A stretch of 64,000 nucleotides of DNA from Alopecurus myosuroides (lineage: Eukaryota; Streptophyta; Magnoliopsida; Poales; Poaceae): positions 118,283,712-118,347,711 of the forward strand of contig CM054061.1 of the NCBI GenBank assembly GCA_028641055.1, in the 5' to 3' direction. Of the stretch, positions 13,978 through 24,401 are shown in pieces. Position 1 is the stretch's first letter; every line of letters starts with the position of its first letter. Made by a program: the position numbers and the translations under genes. The notes beneath the pieces are model-generated. The model was given only the letters and a program-made list of their open reading frames with translations, made no database searches and was not told the origin of the DNA.

Positions 13978-15230
13978 TGATACGTCCATATTGCATCACT
14001 GTTTTATATTGTTATTCTCTGTTATTCATCGATATATTTCATGTTATGATGCACCACTTATGATATTTTATCTTATTTTGCATGTTTCATAATTTTTTGA
14101 GAATAAACACCGGGACCAGAAATCTGATGGAAAAAGCACCGTCGAGATACACTATTTCAGAAGATCAGAAGAAGAGGGGGGACACCGGAGATGTCTTACA
14201 AGTCCATATGAGGGAGCCAGACACGAGGAGAGCCAGAGGGAGGCCACCAGGGGCCCACACTATGGGGTGGCGCCCCCCCCTTGGCTGCGCCAGCAGGTGG
14301 TGTGGCCACCCCGGGCCACCTCTGGCCGACCTTTTTCTCGTACTTGACCACCAGGGAACCCTAAGCCCCAGACTATCATCGAAGAATTATTCCGCCGCCG
14401 CCTTGGGGCGGAAAACACCCGAGAGGGAAAAGCTCTCTGACAGGGAGAAATCTGTCGGGGAAATTCCTCTCCGGAGAGGGGAAATCATCGCCATCGTCAC
14501 CGTCATCGCTCCGGGCATCATCAAGATCGTCATCGTCATCATCATCACCACCAGCACCATCACCCTCAGCATCCACCGTCATCCCGATGTAACAATTAGG
14601 GGCCTCTATCGTTGTTTTACATCAGATATCTCTCCCGGTGTGGATTACTTGTTAGCAGTTGATGCTTGTGAGATTTATCAGTGTTAGCACTTTATGGCCA
14701 GATTGTTATTATCCATTATATCACCTCTGATTATGATCCATATGATGTCTTGTGAGTAGTTGTTTAGTTCTTGAGGACATGGGAGAAGTCATGATGTTAG
14801 TAGTGAAGTTATGTTGAAGTAATATCTCGTGGTTCTGTATTTAAGTTGTGGTGCTATTCTTCTAGTGGTGTCATGTGAACGTCGACTACATGATACTTCA
14901 CCTTTATGGGCCTAGGAGGATGCATAGTGTATTTGGCTACTAATTGTGGTGTTGCCGGAGTGACAGAAACCTAAACCCCCGTTAGGAAACCAATGCACGA
15001 GGGAGCGTAGAATCCTGGAGTTTTAAGGTTATTGTTAGATTTATCTTAATTACTTTCTAGTATTTGCGGATGCTTACGAGGGGTATAATCACAAGTATGT
15101 ATTAGTCCTAGTTGGGAGGTGCATTAGAATAGGTTCGCCCACACAACACTTCACGAACCAATGGATATTAATCAACCATAACGAAGCGAAAGCACTTGAC
15201 GAAATTCCCATGTGCCCTCGTGTTTGGTAG

Positions 15231-15725
15231 TGTCGAAGCTCTGGCTCCGCAAATCCCTCAGGTGACCCTATCGGGTTTCGACTAGGAGATGTCATAGGCG
15301 CTGGTGAAATCGTCGGCTTGACAGGGGGGCGAGATTTACCCAGGTTCGGGGCCCTCGAAGAGGTAAAACCCTTACTCCTGCCTTCTGCTGATCTGTATTG
15401 GATTGATTAGATCGATTACAGGGTGCTCGAATCGAGAGTAGATCTCGAGTTTCAAGGCTTTTGTGGTCGTGCGGTAATACTTGGTCCTCTCCTTGGGGGC
15501 TCTCCTGGCCTTATATAGATGGCCAGGTCTCAAGTCCCCCCCGGAGAGGATTCGAACCCTAGTTTAGGTCGGTTACAAGTTTCCTAACTTCATCCGCAAG
15601 TCTAACACGGATAGGCTTCAGGTGGGCCTTCTGGAGTCTTCCAAGGATGCCTCTTCTTGGGCCTTGTCCTTGGGCCTGAGAGGGGGTGTCCTTACCCGCA
15701 GGGTCCAGGATCCATGCCTTCGTCA
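15231..15725 (-). repeat. Tat1 3' LTR
   Basis: A 495-bp LTR, TGTCGAAG...CGTCA on the plus strand. It is identical to 27541-28035 except for two A/G differences (15607 versus 27917 and 15613 versus 27923). A minus-strand TATA box equivalent lies at 15511-15517. Confidence 0.95.
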
Positions 15726-15737
15726 GTAGCCCCCGAG
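15726..15737 (-). promoter_or_regulatory. Polypurine tract of Tat1
   Basis: On the minus strand this reads CTCGGGGGCTAC and abuts the 3' LTR directly, the position of the plus-strand primer. Tat3 has the near-identical CTTGGGGGCTAC and Tat2 has CTGGGGACTAC in the same place. Confidence 0.75.
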
Positions 15738-16260
15738 CGTGTGCTCGACTGGGATTTTTTCAGTCGAGTAGACGGTCAAACCTTTCCTAGTCTTTTCTTG
15801 AAGGTCCAACTCGACAGTTGCAGCCTTTGAAGGGTGTGTTCCCTGCATTAGGAGTCATGAGTCTCGAGTATCGAGTAGTATAAGCGCCTGTTTTTAACGG
15901 CATTTTACACAGAAGGATGTGGCACAGTAGCTTGGCTCTCCCGATAGATCAGGGCCAATTAATTGCGACCAGGGCAAAGACATTCCTGGCCTACACAGAT
16001 TCGAGACCTCCGACTCGAACCCGATGAGGTGATCGTCACGACTGGGCCGTTGTGGACTTATCGAGTCGAACTTAACCTAAGAGGGTACCCGGCGCGTCCG
16101 CTAGGATTTTTCTTCGTGTTGTTGACACGGAACTATGCCGGAGGACGCAGCTTTCGAGTGCGATTCCAGGCCCAAAAGAAAGATCTTTTTGGGTCTTACC
16201 TTCATATTCGAAGAATATGGCATCCGGATGTGCCTAGTCGGCTGTACAATCCAGGTTCTT

Positions 16261-16560
16261 GTGATGTATAATTATCACGCATAAGGTAGGTTCCTTCTAC
16301 CCGATTAGATTGGTATGAGTTCCGTACGAAAAAGTTTCGTGTAGGAAATGTTAGTTCCGTATGAAAGAGTTTTCATGTTTTAGAAAATTGTGCCCGTACG
16401 AAAGAGTTTTCGTGTATAAGGTATGTTTCTCTTGTTCGAAGAGGCTTTGATCCATGAATTTCTTCATGGGAAAATTGTGTTTTATCCGAAGGAATTGATA
16501 TTCGCGCGAAGATAATTTCGCGTTTGAACTTCCATTCGAAAAAGATTTCCCTTTTGAATG
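16261..16560. repeat. Array of short inverted repeats upstream of the antisense gene
   Basis: Seven small perfect or near-perfect hairpins follow one another: GTGAT/ATCAC (16261-16278), ACGAAA/TTTCGT (16326-16340), ATGAAA/TTTCAT (16361-16376), ACGAAA/TTTCGT (16397-16413), CCATGAA/TTCATGG (16452-16469), CGCGAA/TTCGCG (16505-16522) and a bulged CATTC..AAAAG/CTTTT..AATG (16532-16560). Several have the GAA-spacer-TTC form of heat-shock elements. They lie between the 3' LTR and the promoter of the antisense gene. Confidence 0.6.
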
Positions 16561-16570
16561 ACGAACGCCA

Positions 16571-16839
16571 TGACGTCAAGGCGTGCTCCTCTTCTCCCGA
16601 TGGGACGTGACGGAGTGGCAGCAGAAGTTGGCCCACCTTGTCAGCTTTTTGACCGGGAAACGAGACGTCGTTCCCGGTTTTTACGCAAAATGTGCAGTAA
16701 ATGCGCACGATCTTCTGTTAAGATCGTGGCACGAAACAGCACTGGGCCGCCGCTTCGTTTCATCTGCACGCGTGGCGGCCGCGATGGATGCCACGTAGCG
16801 CATCGTACGGCTGAAATCGTTTCACCCTGTGTATATATA
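16571..16839 (+). promoter_or_regulatory. Promoter of the Tat1 antisense gene
   Basis: A TATA box (TATATATA, 16832-16839) lies about 100 bp before the ATG at 16941. Upstream are a perfect palindrome TGACGTCA (16571-16578), GACGTGAC near 16605 and an interrupted palindrome CGGGAA..GACGTC..TTCCCG near 16655-16676. All carry the ACGT core bound by plant bZIP factors. A pyrimidine-rich leader (ctttctccgctctctatctt) follows the TATA box, as in plant 5' UTRs. It acts on the strand opposite to the element's LTR promoter. Confidence 0.6.
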
Positions 16840-16940
16840 CAGGTGTTAGCGCTGCGGTAAAACTTTCTCCGCTCTCTATCTTCATCTTCCACCTCGCGCT
16901 CGTCTTCGTCTTCCTTGCGCTCGAGCTCTCACTGTGAACA

Positions 16941-19900
16941 ATGGCCGGCGGAAAGAAACGTGGCGCTGGAACTTCCGCGTCTGGCGAGCCTTCTGCGCCA
17001 CCCGCCCCTCGCGCCGGCGACTGGCGCACCCCCAACACCACCGCTAAGAGCATCAAGGAGATGCAGCGGGAGGGTCTGCTGCCGGCGGAGGCGGAGAAGC
17101 GCGTCCGTCTTGGGAAGAGGGAAGAGGTACCAAACCCTCACTCGAACGAGCGCGTGGTCTTTGTGGACCACGTGACTCGAGGCCTCTCCTTCCCTCTTCA
17201 TCCTTTCTTCATCGGTCTGCTGTGTGCCTACGGCATACAACTCCACGACCTTCCCCCGAACGCGGTGCAGCACATCTCGTGCTTCATCGCGCTTTGCGAA
17301 TGCTATCTTGGCATTCGCCCGCACTGGGCGCTCTGGAAGGCGCTGTTCAAGATCTGGATCTTCCGCGAGAAATCGCGGGTGGAGTCCGAGCCTGGTGAGC
17401 CACTTCGCACGGGTGGCTTCGGGATCCAGGCGCGCCAGGAGAATGCATACTTCAACATGCACTTCATCGACTCCGCCCAAGGCTGGCGGAAGAAGTGGTT
17501 CTACGTCGCCGACAACAGCTCGAGCAGGCTTGTAGAGTTCCACCCATTCGCAGTTCTGGCGAGGCGCAAGTCTTGGAGCCACAAGATGTCCGCCGAAGAA
17601 ACCCAGACAGTCACACCTCTACTCGAAAGAGTATCTGCTCTTCGAGACCAAACCTCGGGAGTAGTGCTCAATGGGCTCCATCTGGCGAGCCTCTTCTTGA
17701 AGCGCAGGATCCAGCCTTTGCAGCAGAGGCCTTCCACTATGTGGGAGTATCAAGGTGCAGAAGATCCCAGCCGAGTGAGCCGCGAAGAACTTTCGAATGT
17801 GGAATTCGAGAAGAAGATCGCGGCCATCACTCGACTGAAGGTTGGGGAGCAATTCCCCGATTGCTCAGTCGAGGCTTATTCTGCTTCAAACCCTCCTCCA
17901 GCTGCGGTTAGTTTCCTGTCTTTAGCTTACTTCCATCTTCATAATTTCGTAGTCGATAAGATCTTTATCGTCTTCTTATCCTTGTAGAGCCTAGCTGTAG
18001 CAAATTGCTACCCGCCCGTTGTTGGTGAAGATGCCTCGTGTCTCCAGTCGAGCCACCAGGACGGCGCGGTTGACACCAGCGTGGCCAACGCCTCCTCGAG
18101 TTCTGAGCATGATTCCTCAGATGATGTTGAAGACTCGAATGGCGTCCCACCAAAGCGCCGTCGGGTGAACGAAGACGAAGTCACCTCCAAAGACAAGTCT
18201 TTGGAGGCGTCACCTGGCCAAGCTCCAATTTCCGCGACTCTGCTTCGATCTCTTCCTCCTCTGGCTCCGTTCGCAACCGCCTGGAATGCGGATGACTTGG
18301 ATGAAGACGACGAGGATGACGAGTAGGACTTTTCCATACTTTAATTCGATCAATCTCTATTTGTCAACGCTGACGTTTCTTTGTCCTTCACTGCAGTCTG
18401 CAGGCGATCAGCCCGCGTAGGTTCGCCGCCGCTGTTCCTCCCGAAAAGAGGAATAAGGCAAAGGACGCGGGTGAGACCCCTACTGCGGGTACCGTCCAGA
18501 ACTCTCCCAGGGCAGCGCCTGATGCTGCGACTGTGGAGCGGGAGGTCCCCAGCTCCGCTGCTAGAACTTCGGTCTCGAAGGAGGCGACGGACAGCTCTGC
18601 GGATCCCCTCTCCCGCGCCTCTGGACAGGTAAACTTCTATCTCTTTGGCTTTCACAAACAAATTTTATCGGGTGCACGACAGTGCTCCCGATGGGAGTAG
18701 CCCCCGAGGCTGTAGTCGATTGTAAATAATCGGGTACAGGCTCAAAACCTCTTTCTTCTCTTCTTCTTTATTTTGTCTTCTTCGGGTGCACGACAGTGCT
18801 CCCGATGGGAGTAGCCCCCGAGGCTGTAGTCGATTGTAAATAATCGGGTACAGGCTCAAGTCTTAATTACTCTAACTCTTCTACCTTCGTGCCTCCGCAG
18901 TCGCTCGTCGATTCCCTTGCGGCGATCGGTCGCCGCGTCGTTCTGGCCGAGACAGATTGCGAGTCGCTTCGATCAGAAGTTAACCGACTCAAATCTGAGA
19001 GCGACCTTCTTAAAGGTAAATTCTATTATCTTCTTGGCTTCAGTGTATCATCCATTCTTGATTTCTGATTAATATCCCCTTTGCAGCTCGAGCTGAATTC
19101 GCAGAGTCTGAAAGGACCAAACTTTCAGAGCAGGTAACTGCTCGGGAAGCTGAACTGGCGACTACCCGACAAGAGCTGGAAGCTTCTCGCAAGCAATCGG
19201 AGGAACTCAGTACGAAGCTTGCGGAGGCGCGGAAGGCCGTGAAGGACTTGGAGGAGGCCGGCAGTAAGGCTGACAACGACACTGTCGCGTTCCTTCGTCC
19301 CCTCGCCGAACGCTTTGCGGGTAAGCGTCTTGGGTTTTTGAACTTTTCATTCTGCTGATTTTTGCTAAGCATTATTTTCTTTGTCTGTAGATCTTCTGAG
19401 TGTTCCTCTGGAGATTCCTGGGATTCAGCGGGTGGACGTGCTGACCGACACTCTCGCGCAGCTCAGGAAGCATTCTGAGGGAATATTTTCCCTGATTAAT
19501 GATGCTTCCAAAGCGTTGGCGCGAGTGCATGGCCGTCTTGTTGCCAGCGATACTCCTGCGCCTGCGCTGAGCGAGCTGTTGAAGGTCTTCTCGGAAGGCA
19601 ACCTCCTGGAAGCCTTTGCGGTTGCTCAATCGGAAGCTGGCGCAAAGACTGCGATTCAGTTCGCTCTGGCGAATGGAGTTGATGGTCTGGAGGAGGCCTA
19701 CTCGTCCATGCCGGTCGACCCTTCCACGGGCAAGAAGGTACGGCTATCTCGTTTTTCCGAGCAAGCCACTGTTCTTGCTCGGAAATTATCTGAGATGTTT
19801 GCTCGGAAGAAGGGAGGGTCGACCGCTGCTAGTGGCAGCACCAACGCGGCTTCGTAGGCTCTTTTTCTTTTGTTTCTGTTGCTTGGATGTAATGAATTTT

Positions 19901-20882
19901 GGGATGTATTCCCGTACCTTTGCTGGTCTTTTAATCGAAGCATTTTGCATTTAGAATTTATCCTTGTCGTCTATACTTTGCCTCCCGATGGGAGTAGCCC
20001 CCGAGCGATTAGTCAGATGTGCGACTAGAGACAACTCGAGTAGGGCGTCTCACTTCTTTCCTTGTACTTCTTCCAGGCGATTGCGTCTGCCGCTGAATCT
20101 TCGAGTGGACGTGATAATCCAGTAAGTCCACTTGTGGCTGCCGTGGGCACTTTTGCTGGCCTTCGTGATAAGGTTCAGGAGTGTGAGCGTAGGCTGAAAG
20201 CGCTGCGCGGAGTAGCTGACGTGGCAATATCCAAGCAGAAATTGGCGGCTGAGCGCGAGCAGTTTCTAATTGGTGAACTGTCTTCGATTGCAAGGGAGTT
20301 ACTATGTGAGTAGTGTAGCCCCCATGCTATTTCCTCTGTGTTTCTTAGCTTACTAAGTGCGTTTGCTTCTTAGTTGTGAAACCAGATGACAGGGAAGAAA
20401 AGCAGTGGGTGGAAAACCACATTCATCAAGAAGCTAACAGCACAAAGCCTCATGCGAGTAATTTCTGGTCTGATCGCAGTCGAGGTTTTGTGATGGCTGC
20501 CTTGAAGTTTCGAGTCCGCCAGGCGAAAATTCTCGTGAGTTCTTTCCACGAGGTCCTGGTTGCGGTGAATGCTGCTTTTTATCCACTTGAGAGGGGCCCC
20601 GAAGACTGGAGTTATCTTCTCAGGTTATTCGGACGAGAAGGAGAGGTTTGCGCGTGCGTTCGCAACCAGATGACGTGCGGCGCGGTTGTTGCTCTCTCGT
20701 TTGTCCGAATATGGCATCCTGAGATAGACTTGAACTCCGTAGCTCGGCGTCCAGATTATGCAATCGAAGATATTGCGCCGTACTATGATGCTGTTCGTCC
20801 TGCAGCCGAGAAGATTATCCGAATGACCTCTGAAGAGGTAGATAGCGTCTTAGCGACTAAGAATGCTCAGCGTTTCGACTGA
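16941..20882 (+). CDS. Antisense spliced gene in Tat1, 'putative gypsy type transposon' (Transposase_28-like) protein
   Basis: My model is join(16941-17906, 17988-18322, 18397-18628, 18901-19015, 19087-19320, 19391-19737, 20077-20305, 20374-20882): eight exons, all GT-AG, all phases consistent, 988 aa. Exon 1 carries the conserved domain of this family (VDHVTRGLSFPLHPFF, then NAVQHISCFIALCE). Exon 2 has a basic PPKRRR nuclear-localisation-like motif and an acidic run (DLDEDDEDD). Exons 4-5 form a coiled coil, and exons 6-8 a helical C-terminal part. The start follows a TATA box and leader. If the intron after exon 6 is kept, translation stops at 19855-19857. Function is unknown despite the Pfam-style name; no catalytic motif of a transposase is visible. 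The gene is convergent with pol. Known background: some Tat elements carry antisense extra ORFs. Confidence 0.75.
18668..18859. repeat. 78-bp direct repeat in intron 3 of the antisense gene
   Basis: Two identical 78-bp copies (18668-18745 and 18782-18859), 114 bp apart, begin tcgggtgcacgac and end caggctcaa. Each contains GTAGCCCCCGAG, the exact complement of the Tat1 polypurine tract. A shorter relative, cccgatgggagtagcccccgag, is at about 19983-20004. Confidence 0.9.
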
Positions 20883-21167
20883 CTTTATCGGATGTGATTA
20901 TCCTGTAAGTTTATCTGTAGTTTGTAAAAACTGTAGTAAGGTGTGCAACCTTGTACTCGATAATTCTTTTCTGTGATGCTTAGTTTTAGGTGTAGCCCCC
21001 GTGTATTTTATGGGGTGTGTACCTGTAACCTTTTAGCATGTAGTAAATTTGAAAGCTGTCGAGTAAATATGATGAGGGAATCATGTCTTTATTGCTATGA
21101 CTGAGAAGTCATGTGTTCGAGCTACAAGATTGGCTAGTATAGCCTTATTGTTGCAAAATAAATAAAC
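20883..21167. other. Convergent gap between antisense gene and pol
   Basis: The 285 bp between the antisense stop (TGA, 20880-20882) and the pol stop (21168-21170) contain a plus-strand gtgtagcccccgtg (another polypurine-complement-like motif) and two overlapping AATAAA signals at 21157-21166. If the latter end the antisense transcript, it would reach the 3' end of pol. Confidence 0.55.
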
Positions 21168-24100
21168 CTAGGGGTAGAATTTGCACAGTTGCGCGATATT
21201 CCATGGATTGGAATAGATGCCTCCAGTCTCTGGATTCTTCAGTCGATAGGCTCCTCCTGGGATCACTTCGTGTACGATGAAGGGTCCTTCCCAAGGTGGT
21301 TCGAGCTTGTGTCCTTCTTTTTGCTTCAGTCGCAACACCAAGTCGCCAACCACGAATGATCTGTGGCGTATGCGGCGACTGTGATAATTGCGCAGTGATT
21401 GTTGGTAGACTGCAGATCTTGCGAGTGCAATGTCCCGAATTTCGTCGAGTGCGTCCATATCTTCTGCAAGTGCTTTGTTGGAGGTTTCTTCGTTGTAGGC
21501 TACAACTCGTGGGGCGCTGAATCGAACCTCTTCGGGGAGGACGGCTTCTGCCCCGTATACCATGAAAAATGGTGTGTATTGCGTTGATCGATTGGGGGTT
21601 GTGCGGAGGCTCCAAAGTACGGAGGGTAACTCCTCTGCCCAATGTCCTGCGGCGGGATGTAGCCGATCGAGCAATCTCTTTTTGATGCCAGCCGAAACTA
21701 AGCCGTTGGATCTTTCGACTTGGCCGTTTGTTTGCGGATGGGCGACCGAAGCAAACTTCAGATTGATTCCTTTCTCCTCGCAGAACTGTTGTGTCTCCTT
21801 TGCAGTGAAGTTCGTACCATTGTCTGTAATGATGTCGTGTGGTACCCCGAATCTGCATACTATGGAGTCGAGGAACTTGATTGCGCATTGGGCACTAGCC
21901 GAGGTCACTGGCATAGCTTCGATCCATTTGGTAAATTTGTCGACTGCAACCAGCAAATGTGTGTACCCTCCTGGAGTGGATTTGCGCAGTGGGCCAACCA
22001 TGTCGAGCCCCCATTGTGCAAAGGGCCAGGCGATGGGTATCATGTGCAACTCTGTGGCGGGCGCGTGCGGCTTGGGTGAGAATCGCTGGCAAGCGTCACA
22101 TCTATCGACCAGGTTTTTTGCATCGTTGGCTGCTGTTAACCAGTAGAATCCTGCTCGAAAGGCTTTTCCCAGTATTGCTCTCCAGCTAGCATGATGTCCG
22201 CAATCACCCTGGTGTATATCCCGGAGTAACTCTTTGCCGTCTTCGGGTGCGATGCACCGCTGAAGGATGCCCGAGATGCTTTGCTTGTATAACTCTCCGT
22301 TGATTACCCGAAATGATTTGCTACGCCTGATTAGCTGTCGAGCCTCGCGTGGATCGGCCGGGAGCTGTTTGTTGAGCAGGTAGTCGAGATATTTCTGCGT
22401 CCAGATTGGCTCGACCAGAAAAACCTGCCGTGATATGTTATGAGTAAGCTCGAGAAGCGCGATTTGCGGGCTGACCTCGGTTTCTTGTGCTGCGGGTGTC
22501 TCTAGGGCTTTCTTCACTTTGACTGATCTCTTAATCATCCGCTCGAAATATATCCCTGGCGGTATGGGTGTATTCGTGGAACCCATGTTGGCCAGTCTAT
22601 CCGCCTCTTCGTTGCTGGATCTTGCAATGTGCTTCAACTCGCATCCTTTGAAGCTTCCTTCGAGTAGATTATACATGTCGCGGTACGCGATCATGTTTTC
22701 AGCAATGGCATCGTATTCTTTCATTGTTTGTTGCACTATGAGATTGGAATCGCCATAAATCATCAACCGAGTAGCTCCACAAGCAATCGCCATCTTCATC
22801 CCGTGCAACAGTGCTTCATATTCTGCGTCGTTGTTCGATGCTGGATCATCTGGTGGAAAGTCTAGTCGCAGGACGTATTGCAGTTTGTCTCCACGAGGTG
22901 AGATAAGAACGATTCCAGCTCCTGCCCCTTCGTTTCTTTTGGACCCGTCAAAGTACATGATCCAATTGCTTGTATACTCGGGTGGCCCGGGTGTTTGTAG
23001 CTCTGTCCATTCGCTGATGAATTCCACGAGAACTTGGGATTTGACTGCGTTGCGTCCTGCATAGGTGATATCCCAAGCGCCCAACTCGATGCTCCACTTC
23101 GCTATTCTTCCGGATGCCATAGGGTTGTTCATGATTGTCCCGAGTGACGCATCATTAACCACTGTAATGGCGTGCTCCTGGAAGTAATGTTTGAGTTTTC
23201 GGGCTGTGAGGACAACTCCATATGCAAGCTTCTGGTAATGAGGATATCGCTGCTTGCATGGCGAGAGCACTTCGCTGATGTAATATATTGGGCGCTGGAC
23301 TCCGTATGCCTTGCCATCTTCAGGTCGTTCGACTACGATTGCAGTGCTGATGACCTGGTTTGTGGCGGCTAAATAGAGAAGAAGTGGCTCCCTTTCTTGT
23401 GGTGTTGCGAGAATGCGCCTGCTTTGCAGCGACCGTTTCAAGTCTGCGAATGCTTGTTTGGCTTCGGGTGTCCATTCGAATTTGTCCGTCTTCTTCAGTA
23501 GCTTGTAGAAGGGTAACGCCTGCTCTCCCAATCGTGCGATGAACCTGCTTAGGGCGGCCAATCGCCCTGCGAGCTGCTGGACTCCGCGTAGATTGGTAGG
23601 CTCCTTCATGGTGAGGATGGCTTGTATTTTCTCCGGATTGGCCTCAATGCCTCTGGCGGATACCAGGTATCCTAGGAGTTTTCCTGCGGGGACGCCGAAA
23701 ACGCATTTTGTCGGGTTGAGCTTGATCCGATATGCATTAAGGGCGTCGAATGTTTCTTTAATATCTTCGAGGAGTGTGTCCTCTACTCGAGTTTTGATGA
23801 CGATGTCGTCGACATATACTTGTACGTTCTTGCCAATGAGATTGGCAAGGCATCTCTGCATGCAACGTTGATATGTTGCGCCTGCGTTTTTCAGCCCGAA
23901 GGGCATTGTCGTGTAGCAGTATACACCGTGTGGTGTGATGAATGCCGTCTTCTCTTCGTCTTCCTTTTTCATTCGGATCTGGTTGTATCCCGAGTAGGCG
24001 TCCAGGAAGGAGAGACGTTGGCAACCTGCTGTGGAATCCACGATCTGGTCGATTCGTGGTAGAGGAAAGTTGTCCTTGGGGCAGTGCTTGTTTAGTGACG

Positions 24101-24401
24101 TGTAATCGATGCACACCCGAAGGACATCCGTGTTCTTCTTGGGGACCAGCACCGGATTTGCCAACCAGGTGGATATCTTGATCTCTCTAATAAAGTTGGC
24201 GGCTAGCAGCCTATTTACTTCTTCTCCCAGCGCCTTTTGCTTGGGTTCTGAAAATCGTCGAGTCGTCTGTTTGATGGGTTTGGCGTTAGGAAAGACTTCG
24301 AGTGAGTGCTCGGCAAACTCCCTGGGTATACCTGGCATATCTGATGGCTGCCAGGCGAAAATTTCCCAGTACTCACGGAGGAGTTTGACGAGCGCGCTTT
24401 C
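21168..24401 (-). CDS. pol: Tat1 pol: RT, RNase H, second RNase H, integrase
   Basis: From the first ATG (24338) this frame gives 1056 aa, and it is open and homologous back to the TAG at 24402. RT motifs: VCIDYTSLNKHCPKD, SFLDAYSGYNQI, TMPFGLKNAGATYQR and the catalytic YVDD (23805-23816, about residue 176). An RT-linked RNase H follows, then a second RNase H starting YFDGSKRNEGAGAGIVL with NNDAEYEAL and GDSNLIVQ, the extra domain typical of Tat elements. Integrase has CDACQRF of the zinc-binding part and the D-D-E residues in DMVGP, TDNGTNF and NGQVERSNG, and the frame ends in a C-terminal domain closing KFYP. It is in the same frame as gag-protease. No frameshift was found; all key residues are present. 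Confidence 0.93.
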   Translation of the reverse strand, partial: ESALVKLLREYWEIFAWQPSDMPGIPREFAEHSLEVFPNAKPIKQTTRRFSEPKQKALGEEVNRLLAANFIREIKISTWLANPVLVPKKNTDVLRVCIDYTSLNKHCPKDNFPLPRIDQIVDSTAGCQRLSFLDAYSGYNQIRMKKEDEEKTAFITPHGVYCYTTMPFGLKNAGATYQRCMQRCLANLIGKNVQVYVDDIVIKTRVEDTLLEDIKETFDALNAYRIKLNPTKCVFGVPAGKLLGYLVSARGIEANPEKIQAILTMKEPTNLRGVQQLAGRLAALSRFIARLGEQALPFYKLLKKTDKFEWTPEAKQAFADLKRSLQSRRILATPQEREPLLLYLAATNQVISTAIVVERPEDGKAYGVQRPIYYISEVLSPCKQRYPHYQKLAYGVVLTARKLKHYFQEHAITVVNDASLGTIMNNPMASGRIAKWSIELGAWDITYAGRNAVKSQVLVEFISEWTELQTPGPPEYTSNWIMYFDGSKRNEGAGAGIVLISPRGDKLQYVLRLDFPPDDPASNNDAEYEALLHGMKMAIACGATRLMIYGDSNLIVQQTMKEYDAIAENMIAYRDMYNLLEGSFKGCELKHIARSSNEEADRLANMGSTNTPIPPGIYFERMIKRSVKVKKALETPAAQETEVSPQIALLELTHNISRQVFLVEPIWTQKYLDYLLNKQLPADPREARQLIRRSKSFRVINGELYKQSISGILQRCIAPEDGKELLRDIHQGDCGHHASWRAILGKAFRAGFYWLTAANDAKNLVDRCDACQRFSPKPHAPATELHMIPIAWPFAQWGLDMVGPLRKSTPGGYTHLLVAVDKFTKWIEAMPVTSASAQCAIKFLDSIVCRFGVPHDIITDNGTNFTAKETQQFCEEKGINLKFASVAHPQTNGQVERSNGLVSAGIKKRLLDRLHPAAGHWAEELPSVLWSLRTTPNRSTQYTPFFMVYGAEAVLPEEVRFSAPRVVAYNEETSNKALAEDMDALDEIRDIALARSAVYQQSLRNYHSRRIRHRSFVVGDLVLRLKQKEGHKLEPPWEGPFIVHEVIPGGAYRLKNPETGGIYSNPWNIAQLCKFYP

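Noticed and set aside
14082..14687. 201-codon ORF in LTR A
   Set aside because: It lies wholly inside an LTR, its homologous stretch at 55203-55700 is not open, and the text is low-complexity (runs of I/V/T from repeated ATC/GTC).
16929..17582. 217-codon minus-strand ORF opposite the antisense gene
   Set aside because: It is the shadow of exon 1 of the plus-strand gene, which has the conserved domain and consistent splicing.
19855..19857. TAG as the true end of the Tat1 antisense gene
   Set aside because: Possible with intron retention, but a donor at 19738 and the acceptor before 20077 keep phase and add two exons resembling the C-terminal part of the Tat2 protein, so the longer model is preferred.
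21145..21888. 247-codon ORF overlapping the integrase
   Set aside because: Arginine-rich out-of-frame reading of the same minus strand; the integrase frame is unambiguous.
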